Origin: Ferrimonas marina
GTDB lineage: Bacteria; Pseudomonadota; Gammaproteobacteria; Enterobacterales; Shewanellaceae
Length of the DNA stretch: 64,000 bases
Assembly: GCF_900129905.1 (NCBI RefSeq)
Contig: NZ_FQXG01000001.1
Location: 620,001-684,000 of the forward strand
Reading direction: 5' to 3'
The notes below the pieces were generated by a model. That model was given only the letters and a program-made list of their open reading frames with translations. It searched no databases and was not told the origin of the DNA. Shown here one piece after another: positions 41,841 through 50,470 of this stretch; position 1 is the stretch's first letter; every line of letters begins with the position of its first letter. The position numbers and the translations under genes are program-made.

Positions 41841-43679
41841 TTACAGGTAGCGGCTCCACAACAGCACCACCGAGGCATGTCCCTCGCCATCTCCGCTTCC
41901 CTCGACAACGGTGACCGCGTCCTCATCGACGATGATATTGATGTTGCTGTTCATGTAGTGCTGATTATTGTTGCGATTAGACTGGGCGCTGACGATACCC
42001 CAGATATTAATGTTACTGTCGAACTCCACCCGATTGCCCGCAATCAGGCTACCGTATGCGTTGATGTTGCTTTTGAAGGTGATATCCCCACCTACCGCGT
42101 TGCCCTGGTCATCGTAGCTGCCCGCCAGCAGTGCGAAATTGCCAAGGCCACCCCCAACCTGGTAATCAAAACCCTCGCCTAAGCAGAAGTTACTGGGGTA
42201 GCTGCCGTTTACCGTAGTGCAAAGTCCAGGCACTTTGCCTTCCAGGCCGGTGATGTCCTTATCATGGCGATGACCATTGCCATCCTGACCGATGAAGTTT
42301 GGGGAGTAGAAGGTGTGGTTGCCATCGACAAAGATATTGCCGGTGGCCAGCCAGGTCGCGTAGTAGTCGCCATTGCCCATAAAATTGAGGTTGCCCTCAA
42401 CCCAGACCACGCCGCGGTTGAAATTGAAATTCTCTGCATCCTTGATGACGAAGGTATTCCCCTCGCTGTCAAAGCAGGAACGTGAACACAAGGTGGCACT
42501 GCCTGCCTCACCATTGAGGGTTCCACCGTCTAGGGTATAGAGGCCATCGGCGATACCACTGACATCTTGCACGTCCACCCAGGTCTTGCCGTCCTGACGA
42601 TAGATAGCGTAATTGGCCAGCTCCCGGAATGCGTAGGCATCAAAGCCCTCCTCCCCGTGCACCGGCTTGACCGGGGTCAGAGCACTGCTGGCGCTGCAGG
42701 CACTGCCGCCGTTCAGCGCCACATTGGAGCAGTCCGGGGCTAACACCTGGTCTGCCGGGCTGGCCAACTCAATCAGATGACTGTTGCTACAAAGCTGACC
42801 CTGGTTGGGGTAGCTAACCAGGGAAGTGCCACCGTCACCCTGGGCCTGGACCAAGCCCAGGGTATCGTCAGAGCGCTTGCTGTAGATAGTGTCGTTGGCC
42901 AGCATATCGCCACCGTTGAGATAACCCCTGTTGTCACAGATACTGCCCAGAGCACGCAGGGTAAGAGAATCACCGCCCTTGGAGTTAAATCGGTGTTTTA
43001 CCTGGACGTCACCATTGGCGTGGATCTCCCTAACCCCTTCTAGGGTCAGATCGCTGTGGGTGGCAAAGTCCGTGCCCACCTCCAGCTTGTGGAAGCCTTT
43101 AATATCCAGCGTATTAATCCCGACAAAATCTTTTACAAACAGGGTCATTCCCTGCTCAGTCTGGTTCTCAAATACAATGTTGGAGTTGACGTTGAGGTCG
43201 CCGTTGAACGACAGCTTATGGGCCAGCAGGCCGCCACTTAATGGGCTTTGCTCCGACAACTGATACACCAACCGCAATGTGCTGGTTGAGGTGGCCGCAG
43301 TGCCGGCACCGGTCCGGGCGGTTAAGTCCACCGTGGCGCGTCGCAGTGCACTGTCGTAGGCGATGACCTGAGCCGACAGATTCGGTTGTCCGCTGAACTG
43401 GAAATCCAGCGGTCCATCGGCGGATTGCGCCAGCAGCCCTACCATCTCTGCATACTCACCCACCTCCAGGCTAGTCAGCAGATAGCGGCGAACCAATTCC
43501 GCACCTCGCCAGGCCTCACCCTGAGATTGAGTCACCCCCTGGAAGGCCAAGCTCTGTGCCTGGTTGGAGCGCACCTTGGACATGACTCCCAAAGCACTGG
43601 ACATGGCAGCAGCCCCCACCAGCAGCATCAACAGCAAAGTGGCCGCACCACGCTGAAGCGGCCAAACGGGATTACTCAT
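41841..43679 (-). CDS. Oversized PilX-like minor pilin
   Basis: The 612-residue protein starts like PilX (QRGAATLLLMLLVGAAAMSS). The prepilin Gly is followed by a hydrophobic helix without Glu at position 5, as in PilX. The rest is far longer than PilX (about 200 residues). It contains many Asn/Gly-rich strand repeats (LNVNSNIVFEN, VWVEGNLNFMGNGDYYAT, DITFKSNINAYGSLIAGNRVEFDSNINIWGIVSAQ) that look like a beta-helix or bactofilin-like stack, and several Cys pairs. It may form the pilus tip or adhesin. It is last in the pilin operon and overlaps pilW by 4 bases. No PilY1 follows. Confidence 0.78.
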   Translation of the reverse strand: MSNPVWPLQRGAATLLLMLLVGAAAMSSALGVMSKVRSNQAQSLAFQGVTQSQGEAWRGAELVRRYLLTSLEVGEYAEMVGLLAQSADGPLDFQFSGQPNLSAQVIAYDSALRRATVDLTARTGAGTAATSTSTLRLVYQLSEQSPLSGGLLAHKLSFNGDLNVNSNIVFENQTEQGMTLFVKDFVGINTLDIKGFHKLEVGTDFATHSDLTLEGVREIHANGDVQVKHRFNSKGGDSLTLRALGSICDNRGYLNGGDMLANDTIYSKRSDDTLGLVQAQGDGGTSLVSYPNQGQLCSNSHLIELASPADQVLAPDCSNVALNGGSACSASSALTPVKPVHGEEGFDAYAFRELANYAIYRQDGKTWVDVQDVSGIADGLYTLDGGTLNGEAGSATLCSRSCFDSEGNTFVIKDAENFNFNRGVVWVEGNLNFMGNGDYYATWLATGNIFVDGNHTFYSPNFIGQDGNGHRHDKDITGLEGKVPGLCTTVNGSYPSNFCLGEGFDYQVGGGLGNFALLAGSYDDQGNAVGGDITFKSNINAYGSLIAGNRVEFDSNINIWGIVSAQSNRNNNQHYMNSNINIIVDEDAVTVVEGSGDGEGHASVVLLWSRYL

Positions 43680-44341
43680 GCGGCACTCCGAAAATTAACC
43701 AGGCAAAGTTGCAGATCCGCCGGGGCGGGATTGCCATTGTGTTCGGTGCTCAAACTAGTGCTAACTCGAAAACGACGGGTGCCATGGATCCCATTCTCTG
43801 CAGCCTCCAAGCCAAAGGGAGCACAGAGGACAGCTTCAAGTGATAGGCTCAGTTGGCCACCGGTCACCAAGGTTTGGCTCTGCCAGGTCAAGGCCTGCCA
43901 ATCACTCACTGAGTCGCAGCTTTGCGCCTGCATATATTGCATGCCACTGACACCGGCCAACACGCCTGCGCAAAGGTAGCTGCCTCCATCCTGTTGCCAG
44001 CCCCATAGCAGCGCATTGCCCGCCCCCTGCGCTCCGATTTGCTGGGTGCCAGACAAGGTGTTACCGGATAGGTTCGCGGACGTCAGCAGGATCAGGTCCT
44101 GATCCGGTGCAGCCGACTCAAGACCATAACCGGCCTGGATCGCCAGCCGGCTGATGCGTGAGAGACCGGTGATCTGCTGTCCGTCGCTCTCGGCATTTTG
44201 CGAGGCGTTCATCGTCACTTCGACGGTGTTGCGATACGCGGTCATCAGGCCCAACAAACTGATGCTGGCGATCACCAGCCCGACCATCAGGGCTACCAGG
44301 CTGGCTCCACCCTGCGAAAGGGTTCGAGCTTTCATCACCAC
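43676..44341 (-). CDS. PilW-like minor pilin
   Basis: The 221-residue prepilin has the leader LSQGG followed by ASLVALMVGLVIASISLLGL. Position 5 of the mature helix is Ala, not the usual Glu, which is normal for tip-type subunits but not for PilW. The globular part holds a few Cys residues (YLCAGV, QSCDSV, VLCAPF, LQLCLV). It sits in the order pilE-fimU-pilV-pilW-pilX and overlaps both neighbours by a few bases. Minor pilins prime type IV pilus assembly. Confidence 0.75.
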   Translation of the reverse strand: MVMKARTLSQGGASLVALMVGLVIASISLLGLMTAYRNTVEVTMNASQNAESDGQQITGLSRISRLAIQAGYGLESAAPDQDLILLTSANLSGNTLSGTQQIGAQGAGNALLWGWQQDGGSYLCAGVLAGVSGMQYMQAQSCDSVSDWQALTWQSQTLVTGGQLSLSLEAVLCAPFGLEAAENGIHGTRRFRVSTSLSTEHNGNPAPADLQLCLVNFRSAA

Positions 44342-44754
44342 AACTCCATTACACCGTCACCACCGAGCAGGGCCTCACTGTTCTCATTGGCCATGGTTCT
44401 CAGAGAAACGCTGGTGATCTGATCCGGCAGGGTATGGCTCAATTGACTTTGTAAGGACACCGTGACTTCGTTGTTTAGGCATACAACATCGTAACTGAGC
44501 GTGTGCCCGACCACCTCATTGGATACCGATGCATTTTGGCACAAGGTGGTCAGTTCACTTTGCTCTTGGGTGGATCGCATCTGCAGGCGGGTGAGGTTAT
44601 GCCCATTGGCCTCAGCTTGGGTGCGCAAGGTACTCTTCAACGCGCCATGCAGACCCAGGAAGGTGATAGTCATCATTACCGTGGAGAGCAATGCCTCCAG
44701 CAGAATGTCCCCCCGCTGGCGTCGCATTAGGCTAGAGGATGTCAATCGAGTCAC
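44335..44754 (-). CDS. PilV-like minor pilin
   Basis: The 139-residue prepilin has the leader RRQRG and a mature N-terminus DILLEALLSTVMMTITFLGL, keeping Glu at position 5. Asp at position 1 is unusual. Start is taken as the GTG at 44754, which has AAGGGGA upstream. An ATG at 44727 would remove nine residues of leader. The frame overlaps the upstream fimU gene and the downstream pilW gene, as in a tightly packed minor-pilin operon. Confidence 0.75.
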   Translation of the reverse strand: MTRLTSSSLMRRQRGDILLEALLSTVMMTITFLGLHGALKSTLRTQAEANGHNLTRLQMRSTQEQSELTTLCQNASVSNEVVGHTLSYDVVCLNNEVTVSLQSQLSHTLPDQITSVSLRTMANENSEALLGGDGVMELW

Positions 44755-45196
44755 TGATGTTCCCCTTGGACAAGGTCAATTCGGCCGTTGGCGTGCTGCC
44801 ATTAGCGGCCATTACCAGACCAAAGCTGTTGAGTTCTAGACTGGTGAGCGCTTGTCCATCACTTTGGATTAACACCCCATTGGGCATGGTGACTTGCCAC
44901 TCTAGATTGGCCGCCAGGCATTCATCTTGTTCCTGGGTCAAGGTACAGAACCCTAGGGTGGCCCCATCCAATCGCAAGCCCACTGCTGGTGCATCCCCGA
45001 CCACCCCACCGGGATTTCTCAGAGCCAGAGCTCGGGCCTGATCCAAAGCCGCGTTGAAATTGTCCATGCCCTGTTTCACCCTTACCTGGTCCATCCAGGT
45101 TGCGCCGATGGGCGCCGATAGCAGCATCAACAGCATGATCAATGCGATCACGACCATCAGTTCCACCAGGGTCAACCCAGCAGACCCCCTCACCAT
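44732..45196 (-). CDS. FimT/FimU-like pseudopilin
   Basis: The 154-residue prepilin begins MVRGSAG and then LTLVELMVVIALIMLLMLL, with Glu at position 5. The body resembles the GspH/FimT family: helix, then MDNFNAALDQARALALRNPGGVV, then beta-strands with a Cys pair (GFCTL, DECLAA). Start at 45196 overlaps the pilE stop by 7 bases. FimU joins PilV, PilW and PilX in the priming complex at the pilus tip. Confidence 0.82.
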   Translation of the reverse strand: MVRGSAGLTLVELMVVIALIMLLMLLSAPIGATWMDQVRVKQGMDNFNAALDQARALALRNPGGVVGDAPAVGLRLDGATLGFCTLTQEQDECLAANLEWQVTMPNGVLIQSDGQALTSLELNSFGLVMAANGSTPTAELTLSKGNISDSIDIL

Positions 45197-45612
45197 GAAC
45201 TGATCCCACAGGAGCTGGTTTGACTGCGCACATTGTCCTGGTTCACGGTCAGGACACAACCGTCCAAGGAGCCGATACCGGTAGCGCTCAGGGTGTAGCC
45301 GGAGCTAGTGGCGATCAAACTGTAACGAAAATGCTCGCTCTGGGCTGGCTGCCAGCCGCTGGCGGCAGTTTGTGTCTCCGCCGTGGTGGTGGTGGTCACG
45401 GTAGGGTAAGTGAGGGTTCTTTGGCGGGTATTTTCCAAGGTCAACGACAGGGCGATAAGATCCGTGGTTGCCGTCTTGGCACGGGTCTGCATCACGCTAT
45501 CCTGGTAACTAGGTAAAGCCACCGTAGCTAAGATGGCGACAATGACCACCGTAATAAGAAGCTCCAGTAGGGTCACCCCGCTCTGGGCATGCATGACTTC
45601 CCCGTACTTCAT
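45190..45612 (-). CDS. PilE-like type IV pilin, first gene of the minor-pilin operon
   Basis: The 140-residue pilin starts MKYGEVMHAQSG, and the mature helix is VTLLELLITVVIVAILATVALPSYQD, with Glu at position 5 and the conserved Pro. The C-terminal disulphide region is DGCVLTVN to SSCGISSW. This is the PilE minor pilin pattern. AAGGATG precedes the ATG. The upstream AT-rich region may hold the promoter; a GG-N10-GC element at about 45644-45660 resembles a sigma-54 site, but weakly. Confidence 0.85.
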   Translation of the reverse strand: MKYGEVMHAQSGVTLLELLITVVIVAILATVALPSYQDSVMQTRAKTATTDLIALSLTLENTRQRTLTYPTVTTTTTAETQTAASGWQPAQSEHFRYSLIATSSGYTLSATGIGSLDGCVLTVNQDNVRSQTSSCGISSW

Positions 45613-45819
45613 CGGCTCATCCTTCTCCGACGTCCATCCCCAATGCGCACATTGCGCCAATAAATTCGGCACCGGATATTCGATGCTCTCTTCAGTCTAA
45701 ATTAACGTTACATCAACATAATACAAGCCTTTTAGCGTAACTTTTCACCGCTTGAGCGCAGATCTTCACTTCGACCGACGGTATCATCAGGAGAGACGGA
45801 TCCCCGCGAGGCTTGAGCT

Positions 45820-46530
45820 ATGAAACGTCCCTGCTATCGCCGCTGTTACTATGCCGCCGCCCTTGCTCTGGGGCTGCTGATGGGCTGTCACAGCACGGAC
45901 TCGCCGCCCTCCAGCCCGGTGCCGCAGACGCTCTATCCCGACATGCTGGCAGCCCTGAATTTTGCCCGCACCGATCCGCAAGGTTACGCCGAACAGGTGC
46001 TGATCCCGATGCGCCCCTATTATCGCCAGGGTCGGATCTGGCAGCCTCCCTGGTACGATCCGCAGGATAGCTTGCTCAAGGTGGTCGAAACCGATGAAGG
46101 GATCGCGGCGCTGGAGGAGACAATACGTTTCATGCAACAAGCCCAGCCCGTTGCCCCGCTGGCACTGGATGACGGCCTCAGCCGGGTGGCCAGCGACTAC
46201 CGCCAGGCGCAAGCGCGCAACGGAGGCGTCGGTCATATCGGCGACGATGGCAGTACTTTGGCAGTGCGAATAGAGCGATTGGGCCAGTGGCAGGGCAAGA
46301 TCGGTGAGAACCTGTTCTACGGCAGCGCCGATCGCCAGGTGGGCGCCTTCGTGGTGATGGCCCTGCTGATCGACGATGGCGTGCCCGACCGGGGCCATCG
46401 GCTGCTCATTATGGATCCCGCCTTTCGCCTGGTGGGGCTGGCCTGTGGCCCTCATCGGTCCTACCCCTTGGCCTGTGTACAGAACTTCGCCACCGAATTT
46501 ACCCCTGATCCAGCCTGGCTTAATCCCTGA
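45820..46530 (+). CDS. CAP/SCP-domain lipoprotein
   Basis: The 236-residue protein has a lipoprotein signal (LALGLLMGC). The CAP domain begins at LAALNFARTDPQGYAE. The typical histidines and acidic residues occur in VGHIGDDGS and GKIGENLFYG, and DRGHRLLIMDPAFRLVGLACG is the C-terminal CAP signature. Bacterial CAP proteins are secreted or envelope-bound with poorly known roles. It diverges from the pilin operon. Confidence 0.85.
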   Translation: MKRPCYRRCYYAAALALGLLMGCHSTDSPPSSPVPQTLYPDMLAALNFARTDPQGYAEQVLIPMRPYYRQGRIWQPPWYDPQDSLLKVVETDEGIAALEETIRFMQQAQPVAPLALDDGLSRVASDYRQAQARNGGVGHIGDDGSTLAVRIERLGQWQGKIGENLFYGSADRQVGAFVVMALLIDDGVPDRGHRLLIMDPAFRLVGLACGPHRSYPLACVQNFATEFTPDPAWLNP

Positions 46531-46678
46531 TTCGGATCACACCCCAGCCACAATCACAACCGAGATCACAGCACCAACCCCTAATGCGGGATCCCGATCA
46601 CAGAGCCGCGAACGCGGTTCGAAACCGTACTGACGCCCCATTACAATCACCACCGAATTCAAAGATTGGAGAAGCGCC

Positions 46679-48139
46679 ATGCTCTGGTTTCTTTCCTGTG
46701 TCGCCCTGCTCATCGGTGGCTACTTTATCTACGGTGCCTTCGTTGAGAAGGTGTTCGGCGTCAAGGAGTCGCGTAAGACCCCGGCTCATACCCAGCAAGA
46801 CGGCGTCGACTACGTGCCGCTGCCGACCCATAAGGTGTACCTGATCCAGTTGCTCAACATCGCTGGTGTTGGCCCGATCTTCGGCCCGATCATGGGTGCC
46901 CTTTATGGCCCGGCGGCGATGCTGTGGATCGTGCTCGGCTGTATTTTTGCCGGTGCGGTACACGACTACTTCTCTGGCATGCTGTCGGTACGCAACAACG
47001 GTGCGTCGGTCCCCACCATCGTGGGCAAGTACCTGGGTAACGGTGCCAAGCACTTTATGAACCTGTTCGCCATCGTGCTGTTGCTGCTGGTGGGTGTGGT
47101 ATTCGTGTCTGCTCCGGCCGGCATGCTGACCAACCTGATCAACGACAACACCGGTCTGGCGGTCGGTATGGGCACCATGGTCGCCCTGGTCTTCGCCTAC
47201 TACCTGGTTGCCACCATCGTTCCGGTGGACAAGATCATCGGTCGCCTCTACCCCTTCTTCGGCGCCCTGTTGATCTTCATGTCAGTTGGCCTGATCAGTG
47301 CCATCGCACTGTCGCCTGAGCACAGCCTGCTGGGGGATTACACCGTCAGCCAGATGTTCACCAACATGAACCCCAACGACATGCCGCTGTGGCCGGCGCT
47401 GTTCATCACCATCGCCTGTGGCGCCATCTCCGGCTTCCACGCCACCCAGTCGCCGCTGATGGCACGCTGCGTGGAGAATGAGAAGAACGGCCGCTTCGTG
47501 TTTTACGGTGCCATGATCGGTGAAGGTGTTATCGCCCTGATCTGGTGTGCCCTGGCTCTGTCCTACTTCGGCTCTGTTGAGTCCCTGGCCGCCGCGGTCA
47601 GCAACGGGGGTCCGGGTGCCGTGGTGTACGAAGCCTCCTTCGGTCTGCTGGGTGTGTTCGGTGGTATCCTCGCCTTCCTGGGTGTGGTTATCCTGCCCAT
47701 CACCTCCGGTGACACCGCGTTCCGCTCCAGCCGCCTGATCCTGGCTGAGTACTTCGGTGTGGAGCAGAAGAGCATCAAGAAGCGTCTGATGATTGCACTG
47801 CCGCTGTTCGCCATCGGTGGGGTACTGACCCAGGTCGACTTCGGCATCATCTGGCGCTACTTTGGCTTTGCCAACCAGTTGACCGCAGTGATGATGTTGT
47901 GGACTGCCTCTGCCTACCTGGCCAAAGAGAATAAGTTCCACTGGATCAGCACGGTTCCGGCCCTGTTTATGAGCACCGTGGTGACCACCTTCATCCTCAA
48001 CGACCCGACCCAGGGCTTCGGTCTGCCGCTGCCGCTGTCTACCGCTGCCGGGGTTATCGTGGCCATCACCGCCGCCTACCTGGTGGTGGGGGTGCTGGGC
48101 AAGCAGCCCATCGTCGAAGGCGACGAGGTCAATGCCTAA
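46679..48139 (+). CDS. CstA-family carbon starvation protein (short form)
   Basis: The 486-residue inner-membrane protein has more than a dozen hydrophobic segments. Signatures are HKVYLIQLLNIAGVGPIFGPIMGALYGP, ACGAISGFHATQSPLMARC and ITSGDTAFRSSRLILAEYFG. CstA and BtsT import peptides or pyruvate. E. coli CstA has about 700 residues, so this belongs to the shorter subgroup lacking the C-terminal extension. TTGGAGAAG precedes the ATG. A terminator follows. Confidence 0.9.
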   Translation: MLWFLSCVALLIGGYFIYGAFVEKVFGVKESRKTPAHTQQDGVDYVPLPTHKVYLIQLLNIAGVGPIFGPIMGALYGPAAMLWIVLGCIFAGAVHDYFSGMLSVRNNGASVPTIVGKYLGNGAKHFMNLFAIVLLLLVGVVFVSAPAGMLTNLINDNTGLAVGMGTMVALVFAYYLVATIVPVDKIIGRLYPFFGALLIFMSVGLISAIALSPEHSLLGDYTVSQMFTNMNPNDMPLWPALFITIACGAISGFHATQSPLMARCVENEKNGRFVFYGAMIGEGVIALIWCALALSYFGSVESLAAAVSNGGPGAVVYEASFGLLGVFGGILAFLGVVILPITSGDTAFRSSRLILAEYFGVEQKSIKKRLMIALPLFAIGGVLTQVDFGIIWRYFGFANQLTAVMMLWTASAYLAKENKFHWISTVPALFMSTVVTTFILNDPTQGFGLPLPLSTAAGVIVAITAAYLVVGVLGKQPIVEGDEVNA

Positions 48140-48154
48140 ACCTTAGCCGCAGCA

Positions 48155-48181
48155 AAAAAGCGCCCCACGGGGCGCTTTTTT
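48155..48181 (+). terminator. Terminator after the cstA-like gene
   Basis: AAAAAGCGCCC, short loop, GGGCGCTTTTTT. The distal arm GGGCGCTTTTTT recurs at 48527-48538, beyond the MITE-like element. Confidence 0.88.
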
Positions 48182-48190
48182 CTGTTTGCC

Positions 48191-48502
48191 TGTCAGCAAT
48201 AATGATTTCTTCAATTTCGGCTTCGTCGCGTTGGCGACGGCAACCAAAGGGGCGTTCCGCCCCCTTGGAACCCCCGTTGCCTCCAATCGGTGCTGAATCC
48301 TCGCACCAGCGACATCGCCTAGCGGCACAACCCAGAGTCGACTTCCCTGTCTCCGCTGGTCACTCGGAGCATCCTGCTCCTCGGCCTTGCCGATGACGCC
48401 TTTGTTCAGGCACCTCAAAGTCGGCTTAAAAAGCAGGTGGGGCAACCCACCATTGAGGCCTAGCCAGCTTTTCCTCTTTGATATTTGTCATCGTTGCTGA
48501 CA
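48191..48502. mobile_element. MITE-like element with 15-bp imperfect terminal inverted repeats
   Basis: The left end TGTCAGCAATAATGA and the complement of the right end TGTCAGCAACGATGA match at 13 of 15 positions and enclose 312 bp. The interior has several hairpins (GGGGCG/CGCCCC type, GGAGCA/TGCTCC) and no plausible gene. A minus-strand frame crosses it but also reads through the cstA terminator. No target-site duplication touches the ends, but the 12-mer GGGCGCTTTTTT flanks the segment on both sides (48170-48181 and 48527-48538). Confidence 0.45.
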
Positions 48503-48620
48503 AAAGCGAATTCACGGAAGTTTGCAGGGCGCTTTTTTATTACCTGCTCATTCAACCCAGGGCAAATCCATCCACTGACTCCCGCCGTACTGCAGGTATG
48601 CCTTTTGCCGGAGAGTCCGC

Positions 48621-48953
48621 ATGCCCATCACCCTGAATCGACTGATCGACCAACCCGAGGTGGAGAAGGTGATCATCCGCTCACTGGACTGCGCCCTATA
48701 CCAGGCCGTGGTGGTAGATGCCGGAAAGGAACAGCTGATCGTCGACGACAATGGCAAGCCTCTGCGCGGCCACGGCATGTATCAACTGCTTGAGGAGCTG
48801 CGTCCCATCGGCGCTAAGTGCTGGGTACTGCAACACAGCAGCGCTTACGATGAGATGATTGGGCAGCCACCCCGCCAGGGCGACAACCGACTCGAGGTGC
48901 CATTGTACCCGGGCGAGGTGATCCCTTTCCCGACCCAGAACCGACGGCGCTAA
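48621..48953 (+). CDS. DUF6482-like small protein
   Basis: The 110-residue soluble protein matches the pattern of DUF6482: VIIRSLDCALYQAVVVDAGKEQLIVDDNGKPLR, then WVLQHSSAYDEMIGQP. Function is unknown; members are common in marine gammaproteobacteria and pseudomonads. It converges with the next gene, their stops overlapping by a few bases. Confidence 0.72.
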   Translation: MPITLNRLIDQPEVEKVIIRSLDCALYQAVVVDAGKEQLIVDDNGKPLRGHGMYQLLEELRPIGAKCWVLQHSSAYDEMIGQPPRQGDNRLEVPLYPGEVIPFPTQNRRR

Positions 48954-49255
48954 CCGCGCGGCTTACCCATCCGGGCCATCGCCTCCGCCGGTGGTGCGTA
49001 ATGTCGTTGGATATATTCCCGGTTGCCATCGACAAAACCGGTGAACTCCCGCTGCATCTGCAACTGCCAGCAACGATCGGCGATCTCATCCAGCAACTGT
49101 TCCCGCTGTTCCTCTCGGGCATTGGGATTTTCATGATAGCGCGCGATGGCCGCTGCCAGCGCCGCCCCTGCCCGTCCCAGGGCACCGCTTTGCTCCTTCA
49201 TCAGCTCTCGCTCAATGCCCATTTGCTGCTGTTGTCGCAGATGACGTACCGACAT
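48950..49255 (-). CDS. Hypothetical helical protein
   Basis: Unrecognised 101-residue protein, predicted helical and charged (MSVRHLRQQQQMGIERELMKEQ...), without signal peptide. The ATG at 49255 has an excellent GGAGG site. A longer frame to 49330 is not needed. It overlaps the end of the DUF6482-like gene on the opposite strand. Confidence 0.65.
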   Translation of the reverse strand: MSVRHLRQQQQMGIERELMKEQSGALGRAGAALAAAIARYHENPNAREEQREQLLDEIADRCWQLQMQREFTGFVDGNREYIQRHYAPPAEAMARMGKPRG

Positions 49256-49325
49256 GTCGCCTCCTATGGCCTGCTGCCTGCCCTCATTACATCCCAAAAC
49301 CCACCAATGAGCCAGTCGGTAAAGC

Positions 49326-49354
49326 AACAAAAAGGGCGCCTCATAGGCGCCCTT
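49326..49354 (-). terminator. Terminator after the MORN-like gene
   Basis: On the minus strand AAGGGCGCC, loop TATGA, GGCGCCCTT, then TTTG: a 9-bp stem with a T-rich tail, 25 bp past the stop at 49379. Confidence 0.85.
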
Positions 49355-49378
49355 CTCGGGTAATGATGCTCAGCACCG

Positions 49379-50263
49379 TCAGGGTGCCAGGGTGAGCGAA
49401 TGTTCCACCGCGATGGGTTGGCCACGCCAGGTGGCCGGGATCCAGTTCGGGCTCTCCAACAGCATGGTCTCAACCTGCTCCAGGGCCGACTCCGGTGCCT
49501 TCAGCAAGGTAGCGGAGTGCACCCGCCCCTCCGGCCCAATGGACAGCACCGCCTCGATCTCGCCGGGCAGCTGCTCGCCAAAGTGGGTCATCAGGTGGCG
49601 GTCCCAGGAGGTGGGCAATGCTGCCTGGGTGTAGATAGCCTGGTAACGGATGCTGCGGCCACCATCAAAGCGCCAGCCGACGACAAAGTCACCCGCATCA
49701 TACAGCTCTCGGTATTGCACCGTGCCATCGGCGTCGGTCCAGGTCCACTCACCGTCACGCTGGCCCTCAAGGTAATAGCCATCACGCAGCTTGTTGCCCT
49801 GCTCGTCCAGCAGCACATAGTGGCCAGTGCCGTCTTTGATCAGTTGGTTGCCCTCAGGCCCCCAGAAGGCCACCATCTCATACTCGGCACGGCGTTCACC
49901 TTCGGCATCATAATAAGCATGCCAGCGGCCAATCTCCCGCTGTTTGCCATTGTCGTACCACCACTGCCACTCGCCGGCACGATGGCCCAGCTCGTAATGC
50001 TTCTCCGATTCCAGCTCACCGTTGGGGAAGTAGTAGCGATGCAGGCCATCCGCCAGGCCATCCACCATGGCACCCTCACGCACCAGCACGCCATCGAGGC
50101 TGTAGTCCTGGCCTACGCCCTCGGCATCCTCGTTACGCAAGTAGATCGCCTCCGCTTCCTCGACAGGCAGGAACTGGGCATCCAGGAACAGGCGTTCATG
50201 GCCTTCTGGCAGTGGTAGGGCAAGCGTCGCCTGGGAGGCCACGGCGAATAACAACGAAAACAT
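49379..50263 (-). CDS. Exported protein with MORN-type repeats and TonB-like C-terminal domain
   Basis: The 294-residue protein has a signal peptide (MFSLLFAVASQATLA). Several MORN_2-type antitoxin-like repeats follow: DGLHRYYFPNGELESEKHYELGHRAGEW, RDGYYLEGQRDGEWTW and similar. The C-terminal part (EIEAVLSIGPEGRVHSATLLK ... NWIPATWRGQPIAVEHSLTL) resembles a TonB C-terminal domain. Such fusions are usually envelope proteins of unknown role. I used the ATG at 50263 where the signal begins; 11 further codons upstream are open. Confidence 0.75.
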   Translation of the reverse strand: MFSLLFAVASQATLALPLPEGHERLFLDAQFLPVEEAEAIYLRNEDAEGVGQDYSLDGVLVREGAMVDGLADGLHRYYFPNGELESEKHYELGHRAGEWQWWYDNGKQREIGRWHAYYDAEGERRAEYEMVAFWGPEGNQLIKDGTGHYVLLDEQGNKLRDGYYLEGQRDGEWTWTDADGTVQYRELYDAGDFVVGWRFDGGRSIRYQAIYTQAALPTSWDRHLMTHFGEQLPGEIEAVLSIGPEGRVHSATLLKAPESALEQVETMLLESPNWIPATWRGQPIAVEHSLTLAP

Positions 50264-50470
50264 AGGGCTCAGGGGTTCAAAATCGTGGCGACACAATACG
50301 TCACCGGCTCGGTCAGATCTACCTTTTCAGCACACTTTTCCCCACCCCGTTCATTCTCTGGTCACATCCAAACAGCTTTTTGCACACACCCGGTTTGGGC
50401 GCCTCAAGACCCACCCTATTGTCGGTCGCTCTGCTATCTTTCAGGCAACGGAAATTGTTAAGAACACGCG

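Noticed and set aside
45644-45660. Sigma-54-like GG-N10-GC element before pilE
   Set aside because: The -12 part matches at only 3 of 5 bases and the site is itself a partial palindrome; too weak to list as a promoter.
48143-48445. 100-codon minus-strand frame through the MITE-like segment
   Set aside because: It runs through the cstA terminator and has no family match or ribosome site; it is more likely element DNA read by chance.
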